A DNA stretch of 64,000 bases, taken from assembly GCF_025996515.1 (NCBI RefSeq), contig NZ_BLRH01000060.1, positions 1-64,000 on the forward strand. Reading direction: 5' to 3'. The stretch comes from Rhizohabitans arisaemae. Its GTDB lineage: Bacteria > Actinomycetota > Actinomycetes > Streptosporangiales > Streptosporangiaceae. Of the stretch, positions 58,266 through 64,000 are shown in pieces; positions within the stretch are counted from its first letter, which is position 1; every line of letters begins with the position of its first letter. A program made the translations under genes and the position numbers. Below the pieces are notes generated by a model that worked only from the letters and a program-made list of their open reading frames with translations, made no database searches and was not told the origin of the DNA.

Positions 58266-59257
58266 AGCTCCGCGAACAGTACACCCAGGCTGACACCTCC
58301 GGCCAAGCCGAGCAGCGCCACCCGGTCGCCGGGCCGGAGCCGGCCCGCGTCGATCGCGCGGGCCAGCTGGAGTGGAAGGGTGACCGAGGCGCAGTTCCCG
58401 CTGTCCGGAAGGGTGAGCACCAGCCGGTCCCCGGGGACGCCCAAGGTCTGGGTGACCACGCCGAGGTAGGGCATGGCCACCTGATGGACGGCCACGACCG
58501 CGAAATCCTCCCAGGTGAGGCCGGTCTCCTTCAACGCGTCGAGGAAGAGGTCGGGCCCGACCAGTTCGAGGGCCTCCTTCAGCTTCCGCCCGTCCCCGCG
58601 GAAGTAGGAGTACTCCGGATCCCGAGGGTGGGCCGAGCCCCCGCCGGGGAGGGTGCCGACGTCCCAGGCCGTCGAGTCGGCGGTGAAGGCCCGGTGGAAG
58701 ATCCCGCCGGTCCGCGCCGCCTCCAGGACCATCGCGGCGCCGCCGTCGGAGAGCGTGTACCCGGCGAAGGAGTGCACGAAGGTCTCCCGGTCGCGCACGC
58801 TCCAGCGCACCGCCCGGGAGGGGATCTCGCCGGAGCAGACCAGGACCCGCGGATACTGCCCGATCAGCCCTTCGGCGACCTGCATGCCGTTGAGGAAGCT
58901 GTTGCAGGCGTTCTTCACGTCGAACACCGGGCAGGTCAGCCCGAGTTTGGCGGCGACGATGTGCGCGGTGGCCGGCTCCACCATGTCCTGCGAGGCGGAG
59001 GCGAAGATCAGCAGATCCACCTCCGCGGGGCCGAGGCCCCGGCCCGCCAGCACCCGCCGGCAGGCCTCCGCCGCGAGATCGGAGGCCTGCTGGTCGTCAC
59101 GGGCGACGTGCCTGCGGCGGATTCCGGTGATCCGCTCGATGATGCCGGTGTGCGGGGTGAACCCGCCGCTCTCCCTGGCGATACGCCGCTCGGCCTCCGC
59201 ACTGGTGAGGATGTCCTCCGGGAGGTACGCCGCGACCCCCGCGATTCTCGCCTTCAT
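58262..59257 (-). CDS. OleA-like beta-ketoacyl synthase III
   Basis: 331-residue KAS III-type thiolase. The nucleophile is C118 in FDVKNACNSFLNGMQVA; the base/His is in VVAVHQVAMPYLG and the Asn in LPDSGNCASVTLPL. SQDMVEPATAHIVAAKLGL carries E94 at the place of the Glu that OleA uses to deprotonate the second acyl chain. Together with the FxxxNACxxFLNG pattern this supports head-to-head acyl condensation rather than fatty-acid initiation. ATG 59257, GAGAG upstream. First gene of the operon oleA-GT2-P450. Confidence 0.85.
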   Translation of the reverse strand: MKARIAGVAAYLPEDILTSAEAERRIARESGGFTPHTGIIERITGIRRRHVARDDQQASDLAAEACRRVLAGRGLGPAEVDLLIFASASQDMVEPATAHIVAAKLGLTCPVFDVKNACNSFLNGMQVAEGLIGQYPRVLVCSGEIPSRAVRWSVRDRETFVHSFAGYTLSDGGAAMVLEAARTGGIFHRAFTADSTAWDVGTLPGGGSAHPRDPEYSYFRGDGRKLKEALELVGPDLFLDALKETGLTWEDFAVVAVHQVAMPYLGVVTQTLGVPGDRLVLTLPDSGNCASVTLPLQLARAIDAGRLRPGDRVALLGLAGGVSLGVLFAEL

Positions 59258-59312
59258 CACTCTGCTCTCTCGCCTGCCAGAAATATCCGATATGTGGGCA
59301 GACATGGGTTTC

Positions 59313-59329
59313 AGCGAGACATTCTCGCT
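59313..59329. promoter_or_regulatory. Palindrome upstream of the OleA-like gene
   Basis: AGCGAGA at 59313-59319 and TCTCGCT at 59323-59329 around CAT, 55 bp before the start. A possible operator; no cognate regulator is evident. Confidence 0.4.
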
Positions 59330-59367
59330 TACATCCATTTTGTGGCATTGATCGGGCGAGCGGGATG

Positions 59368-62300
59368 TCAGCACACCCCCGCGGGCAGGTTCTCGTCGAC
59401 CCCGCTCCGCAGCAGTTCCTGCGCCCGGACCCGGGAGAGGTTCCAGCTCGACCAGGGGATGGGACGGCCGAGCCGGTTCTCCCGCCCCAGGTTCAGCAGG
59501 ACGCAGCTCCGCATCGGCTCCGGGAGCGTGTGCAGGGCCGGTACGGCGTCCGCGGACAGCCCGTCGAGGTAGTACCGGTCGAGCTGGGCCACACCCCGTG
59601 CCTTGACGTTGGTCTCCGCGATGCGCAGATCCGGATTCCACCACACGAAGACCAGGACGGTGAGCGCCGTCACCAGGGTCGCGGCCCGCGGCAGCCACCC
59701 CGACCGCCCGCCGAACAGGCGTACCGCCCCGGCCAGCAGGACCAGCACGAACAGCGCGCCGATCCACCAGGTCACCGCCCCCACGAACGCCCGGAGCCGG
59801 GTCAGCCCGTACACATCGGTGTACAGCCCCAGCCGCTGCAGGGCGGAGACCAGGATCACCAAGGTCAGCCCGCAGAGCGCCCCCAGCAGACCGGCGAGCA
59901 GCCAGCGGTCCGTCCGCTTCGGACGGGGCAGCAGCGCCACCGCGAGCGCCACGATCCCCAGGACGAACGCGGCCACCGCGACCAGCTGGAAGAACCCCTG
60001 TCGGGCGTACTCGGCGTAGGTGAGGTTCGCCGTCCGCAGCACCCGCTCGTTCCCGCCGAACAACACGGCGATCTGTACCGCGACGAACAGGGCGAACAGC
60101 AGGTTCAGCGCCGCCAGCGGAACCACCCACTGAGTCCGGCCGACCGGTAGCCGCCGCAACACGGCCGGGGAGTCGTCCACCGGCCGCGAGACGGCGGCCA
60201 GCACCGAGGTGCCCACCAAGCCGGCGATGAGCACGGCCACCAGGATCCGGTACGGGACCGTGTCGACCCAGACCGGCACCGTGAAGATCCGGTCGACCAG
60301 ATCCGCGAAGACCGCGTCCGCCGACGCGAAGAACATGCCGAAGAAGAACACCAGGGCAACCGTGACCACGACGGTCAGCGCCGTGGGGGCGAGCCGCTTG
60401 CGGCCCTTCATCGCCCGGACCGCCGGACCCACGAACCAGGGCAGGGTGAGCGCCGCGCGGACCATGGCCGCCCAAGAGCGGAGCATGCCGAGCCAGCCGC
60501 TCGCCGCCCCGGTCACCGCGAGCACGGCCAGCGCCGTGCCGGCGAACAGCGCCGGCGCCGTGATCCAGTCCGCGTCCCGGACGACCACCACGGCGACCAG
60601 GGCGTAGGCGGTCAGCCCGTAGGCCACGGTCCAGGCGGAGAGCCGGTGCAACGCCCCCGGGAGCGCCGCCGCGCCCACCGCGACCGCGATCAGCGCCATT
60701 CCGAGCCCGAGCCGATCGGTCGGGGCGGCCACGGCGGAGACCAGCCCGGCCGAGGCCATCGAGACCGGTAGCCACTTGGGCGTCGCGGGCAGGTCCGGCC
60801 TGGGCAAAAGCGACGGCGGGGTGTACTCGGACTGACGATGGAGAACAGGGACGAACTCATCTTTTGGCGCGTCCGCCGGCCGGATGGGGATCGCGAAGAC
60901 CCCCGGCGGGTTCGCGGTGACCACGAGGCCGATGTACGACCCGATGAAGGCGCCCACCAGCATGGTGACGAACCCGATCAGCAAGACGGTGACTTCGCCG
61001 AAGAAAATCGAGCCGAACAGCGCGAGAAGGACACCGGCCCCGATTCCAACGGCCAGCCCGAGCACGGAGCCGATCGCGGCCAGCACCGCCCGGCCTCCCT
61101 CCGCGCCCAGCGGCTTCGGCTTCGGTGGGCCGGACCGGGCCGCCGCCGCACGCACCGCGGCGGTGCGCGCACCCACGCTTCCCGCCGAAGCACCCCCTGA
61201 CCCGACCGCATCGGGTACGGCCGGTGCGGCCCCTTCGCCTCCGGCCCCCGAGCCGGCGGCAGGCGGTGCGGGCTCCCCCGCGGCCGATTCCGCCGAGCCC
61301 GGTGACCCGGCCTCCGGCCGTACCGAATCCGCGGGCGGGGAATCCTCCGCGGCCGCCGCGGGCCCGGGCGGCGCGACGGGATCGGAGCCGGACGGCGTCT
61401 GCCCGACCGGCTCGGCTTCGACGGACTCGGCGACGGGTCCGGGATCCGCGGGGGCCGGCTCCTCCGGCGAGAGGCCGGCGTCGCCCCGCTTGGCGTGCGG
61501 CGGACCGAGCTCGGTGGGGGTCGTCCCTGATACCTCGTTCACGGTAGTCCTTTCAGGGAGGTCGACAAGGATGCGGCAGCCGGCGGAGTGGTCTCCATCG
61601 ACTCTGATCGAGCCACCGTGCAGCTCGACGATTTCGCGGGTGATGGCCAGGCCCAGGCCGGATCCTCCGGCGTCGACGGCCCGGCCCGCGTCGAGGCGGG
61701 AGAATCGTTCGAACACCCGCTGACGGTCGTCGGCGGGGATACCGGGACCCTGATCGGTGACGCTGAGCCGTACCCCGGATCCGCGCGGTCGCGCGGCGAG
61801 GGTCACGGTCCCTCCGGCCGGGCTGTGCCGGACCGCGTTGTCCACCAGGTTCGCCAGGACCTGGGCGAGGAGCCCGGGGTCGGCGCGCACCGACAACCCG
61901 GGCGGAAGCACCGAGCTGCGCAGCGCCACCTCGTCCCCGGTGAGCTCGGCCTCCCGGATGGCCTGGTCGTGCAGGGCGCGGAGCACCGTCGTCTCGCATT
62001 CGATCTTGGTGGCGCCGGACTCCAGCCGGGACAGGTCCAGCAGCTGGGCGACGAGCCTGCCGAGCCGTTCGGTCTGGGCGAGCGCGGTGCTCAGGGTCAC
62101 CGGGTCGGGCTCGGAGACCCCGTCCACGATGTTCTCCAGCACCGCCCGGAGCGCGGTGATCGGGGTGCGGAGCTCGTGCGAGACGTTCGCGATCAGCTCG
62201 CGCCGCTGCCGGTCCACCTCGCCAAGGTCGGCCGCCATCGCGTTGAACGCCCGGGCGAGCTCGCCCACCTCGTCGCGGGAGGTGGCCGGGACCCGCAGGC

Positions 62301-62556
62301 CGTACTGGCCCCGCGCGATGGTCTGGGCCCCGGCGGCCATCTCCCGCAGCGGCTTGATCATGCCCCGGGCGAGGAGGTGCACCATGAGCAGGGCCAGCCC
62401 GCCGGCGACGATGAACCGGACGTGCGGCAGGTAGTTGAGGATCAGCCCCAGCTCGTTGACGACGAACGCGGTGAAGACGGCGAGGAGGATGACGAGCCCG
62501 AGTTTGGCCTTGATCCGGCCGAGGAAGTCCAGGGGGTTAGTCGCGGGCCAGCGCAT
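59368..62556 (-). CDS. Histidine kinase in frame with a DUF4153/4173-like membrane protein
   Basis: One open frame of 1062 residues. Residues 1-335 are a sensor kinase: two membrane helices (about 18-38 and 47-64), HAMP, phosphoacceptor H127 (NVSHELRTP), N box NLVDNAVRHSP (about 236-246), G boxes DQGPGIP and GGSGLGLAI. Residues about 340-480 are a Pro/Ala/Glu-rich linker; 490-1062 hold many membrane helices of the DUF4153/DUF4173 type. At 61542 a GTG (VNEVSGTTP) is preceded by GAAAGGA with normal spacing, so the membrane protein may also be made alone. No stop separates the parts. ATG 62556 overlaps the response regulator by 20 bp. Usually these are two genes. Confidence 0.8.
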   Translation of the reverse strand: MRWPATNPLDFLGRIKAKLGLVILLAVFTAFVVNELGLILNYLPHVRFIVAGGLALLMVHLLARGMIKPLREMAAGAQTIARGQYGLRVPATSRDEVGELARAFNAMAADLGEVDRQRRELIANVSHELRTPITALRAVLENIVDGVSEPDPVTLSTALAQTERLGRLVAQLLDLSRLESGATKIECETTVLRALHDQAIREAELTGDEVALRSSVLPPGLSVRADPGLLAQVLANLVDNAVRHSPAGGTVTLAARPRGSGVRLSVTDQGPGIPADDRQRVFERFSRLDAGRAVDAGGSGLGLAITREIVELHGGSIRVDGDHSAGCRILVDLPERTTVNEVSGTTPTELGPPHAKRGDAGLSPEEPAPADPGPVAESVEAEPVGQTPSGSDPVAPPGPAAAAEDSPPADSVRPEAGSPGSAESAAGEPAPPAAGSGAGGEGAAPAVPDAVGSGGASAGSVGARTAAVRAAAARSGPPKPKPLGAEGGRAVLAAIGSVLGLAVGIGAGVLLALFGSIFFGEVTVLLIGFVTMLVGAFIGSYIGLVVTANPPGVFAIPIRPADAPKDEFVPVLHRQSEYTPPSLLPRPDLPATPKWLPVSMASAGLVSAVAAPTDRLGLGMALIAVAVGAAALPGALHRLSAWTVAYGLTAYALVAVVVVRDADWITAPALFAGTALAVLAVTGAASGWLGMLRSWAAMVRAALTLPWFVGPAVRAMKGRKRLAPTALTVVVTVALVFFFGMFFASADAVFADLVDRIFTVPVWVDTVPYRILVAVLIAGLVGTSVLAAVSRPVDDSPAVLRRLPVGRTQWVVPLAALNLLFALFVAVQIAVLFGGNERVLRTANLTYAEYARQGFFQLVAVAAFVLGIVALAVALLPRPKRTDRWLLAGLLGALCGLTLVILVSALQRLGLYTDVYGLTRLRAFVGAVTWWIGALFVLVLLAGAVRLFGGRSGWLPRAATLVTALTVLVFVWWNPDLRIAETNVKARGVAQLDRYYLDGLSADAVPALHTLPEPMRSCVLLNLGRENRLGRPIPWSSWNLSRVRAQELLRSGVDENLPAGVC

Positions 62557-63223
62557 AGCCCACCCCGTGCACGGTACGGACGACGTCGGGTCCGAGTTTG
62601 CGGCGCAGCGCCCGGATGTGGCTGTCGACCGTGCGGTACGCGGCGGCGCCGGAGAAGCCCCAGATGTCGATGAGGAGACGTTCCCGCTCGTAGACCAGGC
62701 CGGGCCGTTCGGCGAGCCGCCGGAGGAGGTCGTACTCGGTGCGGGTGAGGTGTGCCTCCGCGCCGCGGACGAAGACCCGGCGTTCCGCCGTGTCGATCTC
62801 CACCTCCCCCACGCGGATCACGGTGTCCTCGGCGGCGAGCCGGCTCGCCCGCTCGACCCGGCGGAGCAGCGCACGCACCCGGGCGACCAGTTCGCGCATG
62901 CTGAACGGCTTGGTCATGTAGTCGTCGGCGCCGACGCCGAGGCCTACGAGCAGGTCGGTCTCCTCGCCGAGCGCGGTGAGCATGAGGACCGGAACGGGCC
63001 GTCCGGCCTGTATCCGGCGGCACACCTCGACGCCGTCCAGGCCGGGCAGGAGCCGGTCGAGGACGACCAGGTCCGGCTGGTGGGCCGCGTACTCCCGGAG
63101 CGCCGTCTCCCCGTCGCCGGCCACCCGGACCTCGAAGCCTTCGGCGGCGAGCCGGGACTGTACGGCGTTCGCGATCGTCCCGTCGTCCTCGACGACCAGG
63201 ATTCGCCGTCTGTCTGACGTCAT
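62537..63223 (-). CDS. OmpR-family response regulator
   Basis: 228-residue two-domain regulator. Receiver: ILVVEDDGTIANAV, phosphoacceptor Asp in LVVLDRLLPGLDGVEV, Lys in DDYMTKPFSMREL. Winged-helix DNA-binding domain from about 135: VFVRGAEAHLTRTEYDLLRR, DIWGFSGAAAYRTVDSHIRAL, VVRTVHGVGYAL. It is first in the operon with the kinase fusion. Four TGCAGAT-like repeats lie 25-65 bp upstream and are probably its own binding sites. Confidence 0.94.
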   Translation of the reverse strand: MTSDRRRILVVEDDGTIANAVQSRLAAEGFEVRVAGDGETALREYAAHQPDLVVLDRLLPGLDGVEVCRRIQAGRPVPVLMLTALGEETDLLVGLGVGADDYMTKPFSMRELVARVRALLRRVERASRLAAEDTVIRVGEVEIDTAERRVFVRGAEAHLTRTEYDLLRRLAERPGLVYERERLLIDIWGFSGAAAYRTVDSHIRALRRKLGPDVVRTVHGVGYALARD

Positions 63224-63567
63224 GGGCGGCAGCCTAGAGGCGCGCTGTGCAGATCCGTCCTACAGATATATGCAGCTTTAATGCAGATCTTGCGGTGATC
63301 AATCCCGAAAACACGTGGAACCGGGTCAAACTACAACTCATACCTTTCAGTGGCTATGTCTTGAGCAAATCGCTAGGGTCCTGTGCGTGCCTATGCCAAC
63401 GGGGGTGACGCCGGCAGGGCCTACCGACCACTCGCCGCCCGGGGGAAGGGCGATCTCGGTACGGCCGCTCCGGCGCACGACACACGACTCGGTCGACCAC
63501 GAGCGCCCGAGCGTACCCGGCCGTCCCGGCCGGCCCCCACTCGGAGCGCGTCGCCAGGAGGCATGCC
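63224..63567. other. Divergent regulatory region, regulator/kinase
   Basis: 344 bp without a gene. Contains the TGCAGAT-like repeats (63248-63288), an AT-rich stretch (about 63260-63360) with room for promoters on both strands, and a GTACGGCC octamer near 63460. Confidence 0.6.
63248..63288. promoter_or_regulatory. TGCAGAT-like direct repeats
   Basis: TGCAGAT at 63248, TACAGAT at 63261, TGCAGCT at 63271 and TGCAGAT at 63282, about one helical turn apart, as in operators of OmpR-family regulators. Upstream of the regulator start at 63223. Confidence 0.55.
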
Positions 63568-64000
63568 ATGATCGGCGCCCGCATTCTCGCCGACCGGTAT
63601 CGACTGCTCAACCCCCTCGGGTCGGGTGGTCAGGGCGCGGTCTGGCTCGCCACCGACGAGACACTCGACCGGGAGGTGGCGGTCAAGGAGATCCACCTCC
63701 CTCCGCACCTGGACGCCGAAGCCCGCGCCGAGACCACCGCGAGGGCGATGCGTGAGGCGCAGGCGTGCGCGCAGCTCAACCACCCGAACATCATCGCCGT
63801 CCACGACGTGGTCTCCGAGGACGACCGCCCGTGGATCGTGATGGAACTGCTGAGCGGTCAATCCCTGGAGCAGATGGTCCGTGAGCGCGGGCCGCTGCCG
63901 CCGCGGCAGATCGCCCGGATCGGCGCGAAGCTGCTCTCCGCGCTCTGGACCGCGCACAACGCCAAAGTTCTGCACCGGGACGTCAAACCCGCCAACGTCT
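63568..64000 (+). CDS. Ser/Thr protein kinase (partial, runs off the window)
   Basis: N-terminal 144 residues of a Hanks-type (PknB-like) kinase. Start ATG 63568 with AGGAGG 6 nt upstream. Gly loop LGSGGQGAVWLA, catalytic Lys in EVAVKEIHLP, Glu of helix C in AMREAQACAQL, hinge VMELLSGQSLEQ, and catalytic loop HRDVKPANV at the very end. The rest of the kinase and any sensor domain lie outside. Divergent from the two-component operon, which suggests joint control of envelope signalling. Confidence 0.92.
   Translation, partial: MIGARILADRYRLLNPLGSGGQGAVWLATDETLDREVAVKEIHLPPHLDAEARAETTARAMREAQACAQLNHPNIIAVHDVVSEDDRPWIVMELLSGQSLEQMVRERGPLPPRQIARIGAKLLSALWTAHNAKVLHRDVKPANV

Noticed and set aside
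58262-60775. Very long frames extending the OleA-like, OleD-like, TIM-barrel-like and P450 genes upstream
   Set aside because: Their N-terminal parts are Arg/Pro/Gly-rich antisense readings of neighbouring genes; the family sequence begins at internal starts with ribosome sites.

Overview
The window is high-GC actinomycete DNA. The gene families (MurJ, 7-iron ferredoxin, paired IclR regulators, a DnaQ-BRCT exonuclease, a Ser/Thr protein kinase, GTG/TTG starts, many ATGA overlaps) fit a Streptosporangiales-like soil actinomycete; genus cannot be fixed from sequence alone.

Layout. 0.1-2.0 kb: a methyltransferase pseudogene broken by several indels, then a DUF6461-like gene. 2.2-8.9 kb: two secreted M23 peptidases with FG-GAP repeats, a small secreted protein and two AraC paralogues; the small gene and the second peptidase share an identically placed TATAC-N6-TATAC element. 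8.9-11.3 kb: an aminodeoxyfutalosine/adenosine deaminase and a DnaQ-BRCT nuclease.

11.5-35.3 kb is one large accessory catabolic region. It holds an 11-gene minus-strand operon (NMT1/SsuA-type ABC importer, hydantoinase-like and isochorismatase-like hydrolases, a molybdenum hydroxylase, a split TPP enzyme, an amidohydrolase). Beside it are a Rieske dioxygenase with its own ferredoxin and ferredoxin reductase, a Dabb-VOC fusion, an M20-like protein, and a lower-pathway set (FAH hydrolase, amidohydrolase, HpcH/HpaI aldolase, cupin). Two close IclR paralogues lie in it, and ATGCGAGACG-type operator sites precede four of its transcription units. The parts suggest import and oxidative breakdown of an N-containing (hetero)aromatic or cyclic amide; the substrate is not known.

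35.5-40.4 kb: an SDR relic, a two-gene AAA ATPase/DUF4276 pair that looks like an OLD/PARIS-type defence module, and a 2.56-kb integrase-less insertion at the 3' end of tRNA-Arg(CCG), bounded by a 42-bp direct repeat. 40.5-44.6 kb: a single-domain response regulator and a DHA2 drug exporter divergent from an ArsR-like/AHSA1/SnoaL operon across a 34-bp inverted repeat. 45-49.2 kb: a TPR-CofE-like fusion, a DegT-like protein and MurJ. 49.3-53.6 kb: a D-amino-acid-type set (TIM-barrel-like protein, D-threonine-aldolase-like PLP enzyme, N-acyl-D-amino-acid deacylase).

53.7-59.3 kb: an ole/lst/nlt-like beta-lactone locus (OleD-, OleC- and OleA-like) with a P450 and a GT2 glycosyltransferase but no OleB. 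59.4-64 kb: an OmpR-type regulator, a histidine kinase whose frame continues into a DUF4153/4173-like membrane protein, and the start of a Ser/Thr protein kinase cut by the window end.
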